Below are positions 37,628 to 49,924 of a DNA stretch of 64,000 nucleotides, one piece after another. Origin of the DNA: Himantopus leucocephalus (Eukaryota; Chordata; Aves; Charadriiformes; Recurvirostridae); the NCBI GenBank assembly GCA_003993805.1, contig RSEF01000002.1, positions 6,027,484 through 6,091,483 on the forward strand. Reading direction: 5' to 3'. The notes under the pieces were generated by a model. It searched no databases and was not told the DNA's origin. It was given only the letters and a program-made list of their open reading frames with translations. The stretch's first letter is position 1, and each line of letters begins with the position of its first letter. The position numbers and the translations under genes were made by a program.

Positions 37628-38201
37628 TTTTTCTTTAAATCTGGTTTAGGAAAAATAGGGTTAGCTTAATGTTAGTATACTGCCTTGAGAATTCAAGGAT
37701 TATTATAAATAAAAACAGAGCTGCTCAAATGGGATCAGACAGAGATGATTTGCTGGGTATAAGAATGCCCCTGAAGTCAGCAAAAATTTGTGTGAGAAAG
37801 ATGATTGAATGAGGTAAGGGAGCCCTGCAGGGCTTACAAATGTCCCTGGGATCTAAACATTTTTTTGGCAGCTCTGCTTAAAAGCAGTAGCCAAAAATTA
37901 ATGCAGTTGACGGAAGAAAGCATGGTACTATGCTGTAACTATTCTGGCCCATACGATAACATTTAGACATCAGCTCTGGTGTTTTCATTCTTTCACAATA
38001 TATTTCTTAATGAGGCTGGTGATCAGCAATCTATGTTGTGCACTACAAAGTGAGAAATTATATTATAATTGCTTAAACAAGCCAGTGCTGCAAGACCAGT
38101 GCTAGTCAGATGCCAGTTTACAAATTCTGAAACTGTGGTTGGCCATGATTACCTTCCAGTTTTTAAAAGAAATAAGGCAGACATCACACAACCCATCACT
38201 T

Positions 38202-38301
38202 NNNNNNNNNNNNNNNNNNNNNNNNNNNNNNNNNNNNNNNNNNNNNNNNNNNNNNNNNNNNNNNNNNNNNNNNNNNNNNNNNNNNNNNNNNNNNNNNNNN
38301 N
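38202..38301. other. Assembly gap, 100 N
   Basis: Exactly 100 Ns in the intron between the exon 19 and exon 20 equivalents. No exon is expected here. Confidence 0.99.
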
Positions 38302-40164
38302 GTGTTTTCCTCTTGTCCCAGGGTATGGCCAGCTGAGCGCTGAGCTCTGAATGGGGATTGAAGGAGAACCTGCTCCCAGCCCTTGGCCCAGTGCAGGGTG
38401 TCCACGGGCACTGGGGATGCAGTTGCAGGTGACATCCTCCCTAATATATCTGCTCTGCTTTCCTGTGCAGCCCATATCCATGCAGATTTTTCAGAGGCTA
38501 CTGTGTAGGCTAAATGTGATCACATTCCTTGTGGATTTGGCAAAAATGCATAAACTTGACATGTGAATATTCACTCATAAAATTTCAAGTCAAAGTGCCA
38601 TAAACTGAAAGTCCCAATAATTCTTACGGCAATGACATTAACATTTGTTTTTATTTATGCAGGGAAATAAAGTTGCATTGCAATTAAACGTCATGCAGTT
38701 ATCATTTCAGTCTAGTTAAAAAACAAGCAAGCAAAGAAACAACGGTCTAGTTAGCTAAGATGTGACAAGGTTATAAAGTACTAAAGTGGAATTATATAAG
38801 GGCAAGCACTGGGCAAATTTATCTAGTGTTGCCTTTACTGGCTTGTATAAAGAGATGCAACAATATTGGGTACATTTGGGAGAATAACCAGCTAATACTT
38901 GTGAAAGAAGGCGATTAGGTGAGATGAAGAGGAACAGCAGGGGGAAGGGTTAAGTTCTTACCTTGTTAGCTCACCAGCTATCTAAATTCAAACTATGACA
39001 TTTCTAAATACATCCAGCATAGGTTGTGTCCTGAACAAATATGTTCAGGATTCAGCCCCCTTTTTCAGATAACAAAGGCAACAAAGATAATGCATGTTCT
39101 TGAAATAGTCGCTGAAAGTTTGCTGAGGTCACAGTTTTCCCGGAGTTGGGTGACCCAGATAAACCATAGGTCATTTTTTTCTTGGGGAGACTTGTTAATT
39201 CGTTATCATCTCAAAATAGCTTTGATTAGGGTCAATGGGGAATATTCTTGGGTCAGGAAATGTGAAGCCAAGGTAGGGTCACAGCTCTGGCAGCTAGCAA
39301 GCATTGCTGGGAAAAACCTGATAGAAAAGGAGAGATCATTCTTTTTGCCAGTTGATGGGAAAGCAATATCTAGGCAATGCCAGCTATTTGGGTATTTTTT
39401 CCTCCAGATGCCTTGCAACACTCCAGTCCTGTTACCTTCATTGGTATGCGTTCTCTGCATCAAAAATCACTATCTGTTTGGACATTCTCTTCTGTGTCTC
39501 ACAGAAGGTCATCCAAAGAAAGCCCCCTGGCCCCAGCATGCTCCTCTCTCCCAGACCCTAATAGGAGAAAGTTTTCACCAAGTCCTCAAGCGTAATTCCC
39601 CGGACACAGCCTGCTGGCAAAGGTTTCAAAGGAGTATCATCCAATAGTCGTGCGAGAATGAGCTACCTTGCTCAACGCGCGGTTGATCGCAACTCGTGAC
39701 ACCGAGGACGCCCACAAAGAGTTTTTCATGTGACCATGTAGGAGCAATTATCGCAGCTGGAAAATGCCATGCGCTAAAGTGAAGTTACTGTGATTAATGG
39801 TGGGATCTGCGTCATGCCCTCCCCAACCACAGTTAGCGGCTGTTTAGAAATAAATAAGCAAAGAGGAGCTCAAACAGAACGTTAAAGTGAACAAATCTAA
39901 ACTGAGCTATGGGGACTACCATCAGATGATGTTTAAAAGCTGAATAAAATCAAACCAAGCCCAATAAAACATGTTAACTGTCTTCCTAGGGAAAAAGTCA
40001 CAGAACAAAACCAAGTTTTAAGGTTTCTTTTTCCTCTAGCCATAATATCTGAGATACAGCGGGTTTCTTTTCATCAGGAAGGGCATGCTAGTATTTTGTT
40101 GTGTACAGTTTTCAGACATCATAAAACTCTTACTGTCCTATTGCATGTACAAAATTAAATTAAT

Positions 40165-40260
40165 TTGGGTTGGACAAGACCTCTAGATTTCAATTCGTCC
40201 ACCCCCTTGCTCAAGGCAGGGCTGACATCGGTGGAGGACCAGGCTGCCCACTGCCTTTGC
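40165..40260 (-). mobile_element. CR1 LINE fragment, antisense
   Basis: GGGTTGGACAAGACCTCTAG, AATTCGTCCACCCCCTTGCTC and AAGGCAGGGCTGACATCGG are the reverse complement of the CR1 3' region (compare the forward copy at 20.1 kb: TTGGACTAGATGATCTCTAG). It is a diverged partial copy. Confidence 0.7.
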
Positions 40261-40726
40261 TTCAAGGCATCACATCGTTATTTGCAGTGACCTCTGAGAA
40301 GATGTGTTTTGAGGAGAGTGGCAGCAGATAAACAAGAAATGTACCCTTGTAAAGCCCTTGGAAGAGCAAAACCACCTTGCAGACCGTGGCCTTTTCAGAT
40401 GCTCTCTTGGCAGCACCTGGTTGTAGTACACAAGAAAAGACTCAAATCTCCATGTGTGTCTCAGGTACCCAAATGCTGGAGACAGTGATGGCAAATCTCT
40501 TCCGTGTTAGCCCTAGAGCTGCACAGTATAAACCCCAGCCATGCAGGCCAGTGGGTTAGCGGGGCCAGAAGACAAAAAACAGGTTAAATAAGGAGTGTCT
40601 GCAGAGATCATGTTCTCTCCGCTCATGGGGTGATATCTGGTGTCTTACTAAGGGACTACAGCCAGGCTTGCTTTCTTCCTTGACCATACACAGCTAGCCA
40701 GACTAGTTAGAAACCAGGATTGGCAG

Positions 40727-40747
40727 GTGTATATATACACACACACG
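40727..40747. repeat. Short TG/TA/CA microsatellite
   Basis: GTGTATATATACACACACAC is a compound, partly self-complementary dinucleotide tract. Confidence 0.7.
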
Positions 40748-43700
40748 TTAAAAACATGTTATGAACACCTGCCTGCTTGAGTTTATGCTGAGGAAGCTAT
40801 ATTTTCTTTGTGTCAAACCAAGCGGTGCTGTAACCAGCATTGCAAGCTAAGCAAAATATCATTTTGTTCTAAAAATGAGTGTCCCAGTAATTGGGAACTC
40901 CTGTGTAAAAGTAGCTATAAAATTACTGTGGTTTGAACACAAGGTGCCGGGCATACCGGCCCACAGTGTAGAAGAAATTAATTGGTCTTCCTGGTTTACT
41001 GAGGAGAATCAGCCAAAACATATCTGATCTTTTTATGTAAATTTAAATGTATATGTTGGTGTGAACAAGCAGCAGATTTGTAAAGTCTTTACTCATAAGC
41101 CTGAAGTAAATAGGTTTGGCTGTCATGCATGCAGGAGGAAGTTTTTGCAGTATAGCTCCCATGCTTATAAAGAGATTTTTTCTTCCCGATGCACCAAGGT
41201 AATGCAATTGGGTCTAACAGCCCCATGGTTGTAATGCACCAGGCTAGAAAATGTGAATGTGGAACCAAAGGGATATTTACACAAAATGCATTGTATATTA
41301 AATTCCTCCTGCCTTTTTTTTTTCTTTTTGGTAACTTGTTTATCATTGTGGCAGACATTAAAATACTAGCTTTCTCTGTCACACCTGCAGTGGAGACGGC
41401 AGTTTAGGGCTCATTTTAGTCTGCAGTGTGTGATTGTGCTATAGGGCACCCCAGTGACTGAAGGAAAAAATTCCCTTGTTATGAAAAACAAACAAAACCT
41501 AAATAATATCATGGTATACCAATGCATTTGGAAAGGTTTCTTGGTCTCTGTTTCATGAGAAATGATATGAAATGTGAATTGAAAACAGACATCGTTCTTG
41601 AACAAGTTGACCACTAATGCAGCTTGACTAATTTACCAGCAAATAACTCGACCCTTTGGGGGGACTTTTTCTGCTCTTCTGTGCTTCTGTTGAACAGTAA
41701 CCTACTATCCAAAAGGCCATGGTGAAAATGAGTCAGTTTGCTCTCAAAAAAGATGTAGCCCCAACGTGAATTAGGGTGGCAAAACTCAGTCCTGACTAAA
41801 TCACAAAGTGGTCGGCTTCTTCTGCACAACCCGTTCCCTACTAGCATTGATTTCAGGGGGACAGCACAAATCTATTAGACGAGGCAGTATGAGTAATGCT
41901 GTTATAAGGGTTTATTCCTGCCTTGACGCTCGCTGTGCTAAAAGGTGTTAATGAATAGTCTTCTTCATGTGGGTAAAGTAGCTTTCAAAACCTGAAGTTG
42001 GGGTCTGCTGACCATCTGCCTTGTTGTAGAAGCCAGCTGGAGTTATGATTGCTCAGACCCTCACCAGGTCATGCCTTAGACACGTTGGAATGGGTTTGAT
42101 ATTTTGATTTCACAGAAATGGGGAGAAAAAAAAACCAACTGTTAGAATGCTGACCGAGGTCAGGTAAAGTTTTTTGTTGGGTATGTGAAGCTTCTAATTC
42201 AGCATTTAAGCTTGGGTCAAGATCACCAGAACAGTAAGCTACCAGCATTACGAGAGGGTTCAGAAAAGCACAGGCGTAAAATAACAGTCAGTGAGGGAAA
42301 TCAGAAAATTTGAAATGGAAATAGAACTTTACTGATTCATTAAAAAACCTGTTTGTGGTAAATTTTCTTTTTTTCTTTCAGTTTTCTTTTTTTCTATTTG
42401 ATATACAGATAGTTAAAAATAGCATTTCATCTGAATTGCAGCCAGCATGAATATTCACGGAAGTGCTACTTGACATTAGTAATTGTATCAGAATCTGGTC
42501 TAAACATTTCTGAATTGGGCCCAATCAAAAGCATGGGATTTAACAGCGCTGTGATTTTGGGCTGACTCATCTGAGAAGCTATTTTGGATTTTTCAAGGTA
42601 TTACTGTCAGTAACGAGGACTGGGTTTTTTTCAGATCGGAATTGCATGAAAGCCATCAAAGAGCATTAAAAAAGAAAGATTAGTAGTCCTAGCTGGCTTT
42701 CTGTCTTTAAAAGTACCTCTTTGTACCTGTAGATTATCAGATGGAAGCTGACTGAATCAGCAATAGCCTGTTTTAACCATTTTCTAAGTATTTTCCATGT
42801 CAAATGAAGTGACTTTGGAATTCACGGTGCCCTGCGCATTAGTATTTAATTTGAAGGTGATCCCCTAATTTTAGCTGTGCCTGGGCTCAGGTAATCATGT
42901 AGGCTCCCTGCGTAGCAGAAACACAGAGACAGACTCCTCCAGGGAATGATTCATCCGACTATCTTGCGGTGGGGAAAACCACTTCCTGGAAGATCCTAAC
43001 CTTTTCCAGCGGTACTTACAAAGCATTTCTACTCTGTAAGAGCATGACAAAGCATGTCATACCTGTTACTGGCTGAGCCTAGGCTTTCATCTAAAAGACT
43101 AAACAGCCAAGTATCCACCTGGGAAGTAACTTAGGAGAAAAGAGGGGGAAGTTTCTGGACAAATGTTTTAAGTCTGAAAAATGCTGATTTTTTTTTCAAA
43201 TGGAAATGTTTATGGGAACAAGGTAGGCTAATGGAAAGCTTATAATTTTATTCTGCTAGAAGCAGTGGTTACCTCCAGTACAAAGGGGAATTTCTGCTTC
43301 ACATCAGAAATGCACACTTACGTAGCGAACAGCCTGCTCATTAGGCTGTTCACGTGACGAATGAGGGATCTAAAGACCTAAGTCTTTGGTCTTCCTCATC
43401 TAAATCTGAGTTGACCATGAGGTGACCAGTATACCTGCACGGAGTGTGGACCAGACACCTGAAAGCTGGTAATGACCATACAGGTTGTGGGGTGAGACGT
43501 AGCGTAAGAGTTTTCTGACAGCACTGCTAAGCGATGCAACTAATAGCCCCCTCCGTCATGTCATGCTGGTGGGATTGTACTGCATGGGCATCTCTAAGCA
43601 GAGCGGCCATACGAGTATGTGAGCTCAGGGATCCCGGTACCATGCAGTATTGCATGCCTGAAGTCTGTTCCATGTACCTGCTTCCTAAAATATACCCAAA

Positions 43701-45718
43701 TCACATGCATTACTGTCTCTGAGCACTGTAGTGGTTTTAGCAAAAGGTAGTGACTAACATGATGTCCTTTTATCCCTTGACATGATTCTTTGGTGTTCAG
43801 CATTGAAGTGCTTAGAGGGATAAAACTTTCCCTTGTCAGAGTGGTACCTGACCTACAAAGAGGCAGAGAGCTGGTTCTTACACTTCTATTGTTTCCTAGC
43901 ATTATGTTCTTCTCAAGCAGGTTGATTAAATTAGTGTATTTCAACTGAGCCCAGAATGTCTCTGAATTCCAGAATACAGTGGTAAACTGGGAACTGGTGG
44001 GGGTCTGTGTGACGGAGGCATTTAGAGGACAGGTAGCTCCTTGCATATCTGTCCCATTACCTTTGCATAAAAGTTTACTGTCCTGTTAGTTCCCTACCAA
44101 AACCTCATACATCCAAGAGCCTACACCTGCCAAACATCTCAGAAATGTGAGGGAAAGGGGAGATCTGGGAGTGGTTCATGTATGAAACAACCTACAGTGC
44201 TGCTGCCCCGTAGCAGGGATCTGGGCTGATAAAAAACTACAGAAAATGCCAGAAGGACCACAGCAGACAGCAGCTCTCTTCCTCCTGGCAGAGCCTGCTG
44301 CCAGCAGAGCCCCACTTCCAGCTGCTTGGGAATCCCGGCATCCCGGGAGCTGCACTTGATCTCCTCGCATATCACATGCAGCTCAAGCGCGTCTGTTATG
44401 CCACCTTGAATTAACAGCATCTGGTGTCTGCATAACCTTGGCACTCACCCTCTTTCCTTCCCCAGCTTCCCTGCCTAAATATTATTTCTACTTGCAATAA
44501 CATTGAATTACGTCACCATAGTGAGGTGTCCTCCCTTGTCACTTCTGAGCAGTTGTTGTACGCTTCAAGACATGTTAGCGACCTTGACCACCTTTCAGCT
44601 ATGGAAGCAGTAGGCCTGTGATTTTTCTCTCGTGATGGGACTGATAAAGCTCCATAGCGAAGTCTTTTTCTATACAGCACATGGATTAAATGTAGGGTAA
44701 AACTATTTTTTTTTTAAAATAAAGTGGTTTCTGAGGGTCATTCTCATCGGCAAATGTTGTGAAATTTGAATCAAATTATCTGACATAAGGCTGAATGGCC
44801 AGCCTGGAAAAGGACAAGTCCTGGCGACCAGGGTGTCCTTTTATAAGTTTTTAAGTTCTTACCCAGCAGAAGGCAATGCACAGGGTCTTTTTTAAAATGG
44901 GAGAGATGGATCTGTCCATTACCAATGGCTGTTGCTAAGAAGACTGAAAACAGCCATGGTTTTGCCTATCAGAAATCCATGTGTGGTCCCCATTACCACC
45001 ACAGCACTTAACTATCACAAAGTATTTGTCACTAAGGTCAGAAAGTGCTATGAGGCACCTGTGGGGAATCCGCGTGGACAGAAACTGGGTATCTAAATTT
45101 CTGCTGGCATCAAAGGGAATTTAATTGCCTAAATACCTTTACCAAAAGTATTCTTCTAATGATTTTCTTAAGCTCGTGACAGTCCAAGAGATCAAAATCT
45201 GCTTCTGCTTTTCCAGTCTGAGCCTCTTCAGCACATTGGTCCCATCTGCATGGCAGCACCTCCTCCCTCCATCTCCCTTTCATCAGATTGCCGCTTTTAA
45301 TCAATAATTCCAGTGGTACCATATGACCAAGAAAATACCCTTCCTTCATTCAGAAAGGTGTGGAAACTATTGCTGGAGTCATTAATCCTGAGCAGGGGTG
45401 CTGCCTGAGCTCAGCTAACACAATGTGATCGATCTAGGGCGCTGGTGACTCATGGCCAATATATTCTGTGTCATAAAAATTATTGGGAGAAATCACTGGG
45501 ACCCATTTTAAGTGATTTTTGAATGTGTTTTAATAGAGGAGTGGGAGGGGGAAACAGAAGGCAGAGCAGAAGAGCTTGGTGAGAAAAACAGGGGAGGGAA
45601 GACTCCATACAGCAGTTAATTGCTAGAAGAAATCTTGGTTTGCAACTCCTTATTGCAGCTTTAAGAATTAAACATGCTTTTTTAACAATTACTTTGGTTT
45701 TGTTTTGCTCCTTTTCAG

Positions 45719-45873
45719 TTTGTGTGCGATTCTTCCCATGCTGTTCAGTGGACATCACAAAATTTCCGGGAAAAATTTGGTGGAGGCTGCGGAAGACCTG
45801 CTACAGAATTGTCGAACACAACTGGTTTGAAACTTTCATCATATTCATGATCCTGCTGAGCAGTGGAGCCCTG
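45719..45873 (+). CDS. SCN5A: SCN5A exon (human exon 20 equivalent): end of II-III linker and domain III S1
   Basis: This 155-nt exon enters in phase 1 after a strong acceptor (TTTTGCTCCTTTTCAG) and ends after a full codon at CTG|GTAAAT. The length matches the conserved 155-nt exon of SCN genes. The encoded segment reads (V)[11 protein letters not shown], then a basic [20 protein letters not shown] stretch at the membrane interface, then [16 protein letters not shown], which is domain III S1. CPCC-type spacing (FPCC here) and WWRLRKTCY are shared with Nav1.5, while the brain channels have CCQ and WWNLRKTCY forms. The product is an integral plasma-membrane segment of the channel's third homologous domain. 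Reading past the donor meets a short non-homologous extension, confirming the splice site. Confidence 0.96.
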
Positions 45874-48800
45874 GTAAATATTACAGGATTTTCTAGCTGG
45901 TTGGAAGTGGACATGGGTCTCGGGGAAGATGGTCTCCAGTCAGCTGTCTCTAAGACCTTATCAGCCCGTACTGCTCACTTCTCAAAGCAAAGCGTGTTTG
46001 GGGCTAAAACAGGTCGTCTGCTTTTCCGATTTCACCTGCTTTTACCATATGTGGCGGAAACTGTCTTCTGTTATAACATAAAATTCTGATGTGTGCACAT
46101 CTTGAAAAGCAAATCCTTAAGGAAGTCTGTGTGAAGAAGTATGCCAGAGTTACTACTTCAGCATCCCATAACTTCTCCGTGGTTCCTCCCATCTGGAGGC
46201 TTGTATTTTGCTCCAGGGAGGGCTTTTTTTTCTCTTTTCTTTTTTTTTTTTTGCACATTTTGTAATCAGCAAAGCAAAATCATAGAAGACACGGGGGGCA
46301 CTGAATCAGCGCTACACATGGAGCTGGTGTGCGCCTGTCATGTTTTGAACACACCTTAACTTAATCCACTGTATGTTCCCTGCACAGATGGCTCCTGCTT
46401 GCATCCGAATGGATGTGTATGTATAGAGGCTGGTTGGTCATTGCCCAGGACTCTGATAAGGGATCTTCTCCTGAGATCCCACTGCGTGCTGGGATTATCC
46501 TCTCCATGTTATCAGCCCTGGGCACTTCATAGCAATGGCAGCTTTTATTTATGTTGCTCAATTTTATGTCAGGGATGTCACTGAAGTTGGTGGGATTTCT
46601 CTCAGGTTTTTATTGGGGTGTAGAGCAAAGGGGTATATCAAGAGTTCTCCAGGCTTTGGTCCAGTGGTCACTGATCTTCTCCTGCATGATGGAGTAAGAA
46701 ATACACCTACTAAATTTTCAGGCGGTGCCGTGTTTGGGCAGGTTATCTGTGTATTTCTGGAGGTCAGGATTAACTTCAGCCAAACGGATGAATCTGCCTT
46801 AAATAGTAAGAGGAACATCATCTTAGAAAGGTGCCTGCTTCACCTCATCAGGAATAATCACAGGCAGAAAGGCATGATGAGGGGTGACTGGTAAGGTAGC
46901 AGATTTACCAAAAAGAGCTGGAGAGAGAACAGGCAACAAACAGGACAGAGTAAACTACATCACAGCACCACACAAAAGCCGAACACCCCACTGGGCTGTA
47001 TAAATAAGCATGTTCTTCCACTCCAGTTGGCATCAAGGAGGCCTCAGCTGGAGCACTGGCTTCAGCTCTGGGCATTGCACTTTGGGAAAGACATGGGCTA
47101 ATTGAAGAAACTCCAGAGGAGAGCAACACAAATTATCAGTGGCCTAAAAAAAAAAAAAAANAAAAAAAAAAGAGGAAAACAGAAGTACTGGGTTTATGTA
47201 GTTAAAAGAAAGTCTCTGCAGGGAGACAAGAAGATGAAAATACATAAATGTTGATGGAAAAGGAAAGGAATGGACCGTTCTCCAAGTCCACCGGGGATGG
47301 GCTGAAATTTCACCCAGTGGATTTTATTTTATTATGAAAAGCAAGAGGCTGAAAAACTTGGGTAAATAGTAGGCTGCTGAAAATTGTCATAGCTTTGCTG
47401 AAATCAATGCAGTCTGTCAGTTTTTGTACCAGTTTGAAGATCAACATGTTAATTTTTTAACACATTTTAAAGGAGGCATGTCGCTTGCTATAATACGCTT
47501 TAGATGAATATGGTTCCTTACATACGTAATTAAAAGTGCCTTAGATACTGAACACAGCAATATAAATCTCATTTAATTTTCATTGCATGCATTCATTTAC
47601 TTTTTTGCGATTTTCAATTTAGCCAGCGCAATTCTGTATAAGGGCAAATTATGTTGCATTTTCTCACATATCAGCGCTGCGCTTCAGTATTTGGACTGGA
47701 AATGTTGGAGGGAACACACAACTTTTTTCTTCTGTTATTCTGGGGTGAGCTCTTCCAAAAACTGAGTTCATCTGGCTACATCCCTGGAACGTGCTAAGTC
47801 CTTAAGGGAGTTTAAAAGCCAGTATGTATTTGTGTGTGGTAGTTAAACCATCATAATGTATCTATAGCTTGCTGCGAAAGACCCCAAAACATGCATTTAA
47901 GCCATAAGCACCCAAACTGGGAACCTGCTAATTGTGGATAACACCGCAGGTATCCTGTTTAACTCTTTTTTAACACACAAAGCAAAGCAGAAGAAATAAC
48001 CCTTAATGATGTTTTATATTGCAAAGATTTCATCCGTTGTCACCATGAAAAAACGCAAAGCACCAGAGTTTTGTCATATGGGTAATATTCATAGCTCGTG
48101 CAGAAGTACAGTGCACCTGAGGCATGCAGGTAGTGTATTTTTCATCCCTTATTAAGCTGCTTCCTGACTCACAGTGTGTTTTTTAGTAGGCAAAACACAA
48201 TATACTTTTTGACAAGTTAGTAGAAAATAGGGAGAGCAAAGGAGGGAGAGGAGGAAATCACTTCAAATAGTTTGTTGTTATTTTTGCAGTAATTGCAAAG
48301 TACAGCAAGTCATCTGACAAAGTGAGTGAGCCCCTACAAGAAGTGATAAACTCCAATCTCTCTGTGTATTGTTTTCGGTGGCTTTCTCCAACAGCTCTTT
48401 CACACCCTGGAAATATCATTTTTGAAGGCAAGATAGGAGACCGAGTTGCAGTGAAAACGTCACCCCAAAGTGTGGGGACAAATGGACAAGCTTTGGCACA
48501 GGCTGCCAAAGCTTTCTTGTCAGTTTAATTACTGTTCCCTGGCAGGCGAAAGAGCAGTGTGACTGCTTGAGTGACAAGTAACACACTTCTTGTATCTCCA
48601 GGCACTGGGTGTTTGCTAACTTTTTGAAGTTCTTCAGAAAGTAGCTACAGATATTGAAATATGTAAATGCAGATAATTAAGAAGATTAGCACAGATCCTC
48701 TCAAATAATGTTGTGCTTTCTTGCTGCCAAGTGCTCTGGGTTACACGGTGGGACAAGAGTAATATATATCAAAGCTTTGGGTCATCCAGGTTACAGGGAC

Positions 48801-49750
48801 ACGGGGGCAGCCTGTGTAATTACGGTCGCTTGAGTAGCTGGGGAAGCAGACCGTAACCGCTGCTCGAAACCCCAAAACAGGCCATATATATGCAACCCTG
48901 ACACTAGGATACTGCATTTTGTTTGACATACATTCTAAAGTGAAAGCTGAATTATGAGACAACTTTATTTGTTTTGGTTTTGTAGGCATATTGTTTTATA
49001 TCTTAAATATTTTAACGGGGTTATTAAGTTGCTTATACTTGATACAGATACTGAAAGTCCTTTGATGATGCCCTGCATAAGATTAGTTAGTGAGACAGAT
49101 GAGATGGGGAGATGGATACCTTGACCTTTAAAACATAATTGTTCTGCTAAGCGAATAATAATGAGCATTTCTTGAGGCAGATAGTTGTAGCTACCTGAAA
49201 TGTGATGGCTGAACAGAAGCCAGGGAACTCCAGTACTCCGTAACACAGGCTTAAGCAGGTTAATAACCCAATTTATCATCATTAGCAATAAGATGTATTT
49301 GACTAAATGTAAGGGTCAGATTCTGCCTCCTATAGAGAGGCATCCCATGCCCTGGGGCACCTGAGGTGTCCTGACAGCAGTGGCACAACCAGCAGGAGCT
49401 GAGGCAGGATGCCCTCGGGGCACCTTGGGGTAGCACAGTGCTCACAGATGCGTGTTCCCAAATCCCGGGTGCTTGAGCCCCTCTTGCACTCAAAGGATGT
49501 CTACTCGGTACAGCTCATCGAGGATGGAGAGAGAGACAGCTGAGCATGTGTCCACGATAAGGGAAAGCTGAACAGACCTCATCTAGGTTGGGGTCAGTCC
49601 CATTTGTGTCTGTGCTCTCATTCTGATGGTAACATTAAAATATATCAGAAATCACAGACCGTACAAATAATGCCGTAGAGTTGTAGCGCAGCACCAGTGC
49701 TTTCCAACACAGCTTAGCAGAATTTTTTTATCTATCTTTTGTACTTCCAG
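45874..49750 (+). other. SCN5A: SCN5A intron between exons 20 and 21
   Basis: A 3.9-kb intron from GTAAAT to TTTTGTACTTCCAG. It carries a CR1 LINE fragment at about 47.03-47.33 kb interrupted by an A-rich run with one N at 47161. Otherwise I see only short, unsupported open frames. Confidence 0.92.
47030..47330 (+). mobile_element. CR1 LINE internal fragment interrupted by an A-run
   Basis: GGAGGCCTCAGCTGGAGCAC, CAGCTCTGGGCATTGCACTT, GACATGGGCTAATTGAAGAA and CCAGAGGAGAGCAACACAAA match the well-known CR1 segment (ggcctcagctggag...ttctgggc...gaggagagcaac). After an A-run containing an N, ACTGGGTTTATGTAGTTAAA and a GGGAGACAAGAAGATGA stretch continue the same element. The right limit is uncertain. 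Confidence 0.75.
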
Positions 49751-49924
49751 GCTTTTGAAGATATTTACCTTGAAGATCGAAAAAACATAAAAACCATGCT
49801 GGAATATGCTGACAAAATATTCACTTACATCTTCGTCTTGGAAATGCTCCTGAAATGGGTGGCTTATGGCTTCAAGAAGTATTTCACCAATGCCTGGTGC
49901 TGGCTGGACTTCCTAATTGTAGAT
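49751..49924 (+). CDS. SCN5A: SCN5A exon (human exon 21 equivalent): domain III S1-S2 loop, S2 and start of S3
   Basis: This 174-nt exon (58 codons, phase 0 at both ends) is bounded by CTTCCAG and GAT|GTAAGT, and 174 nt is the invariant length of this exon across SCN genes. It begins [11 protein letters not shown], the extracellular S1-S2 loop, continues through S2 ([20 protein letters not shown]), the short S2-S3 turn [11 protein letters not shown], and the first part of S3 (CWLDFLIVD). Conserved acidic residues of the voltage-sensor charge-transfer centre are present (LEMLLKW and CWLDF). KKYF after YGF is the SCN5A/SCN10A form, where the brain channels have QMYF or QTYF. LEYADK and FEDIY distinguish it from the SCN10A sequence as I remember it. 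The S4 helix would be in the next exon, which is not in the window as far as I can see. Confidence 0.96.

Larger units (their letters stand above)
36662..45718 (+). other. SCN5A: SCN5A intron between exons 19 and 20
   Basis: A 9.06-kb intron bounded by GTAAGG and CTCCTTTTCAG. It contains a triple assembly duplication at 37.3-37.6 kb, a 100-N gap at 38.2 kb, an antisense CR1 remnant at 40.2 kb and a short TG/TA/CA microsatellite at 40.73 kb. A long open frame at 39090-39647 has no recognisable domain and is in the wrong phase to be spliced after exon 19. I see no further exon. Confidence 0.9.
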
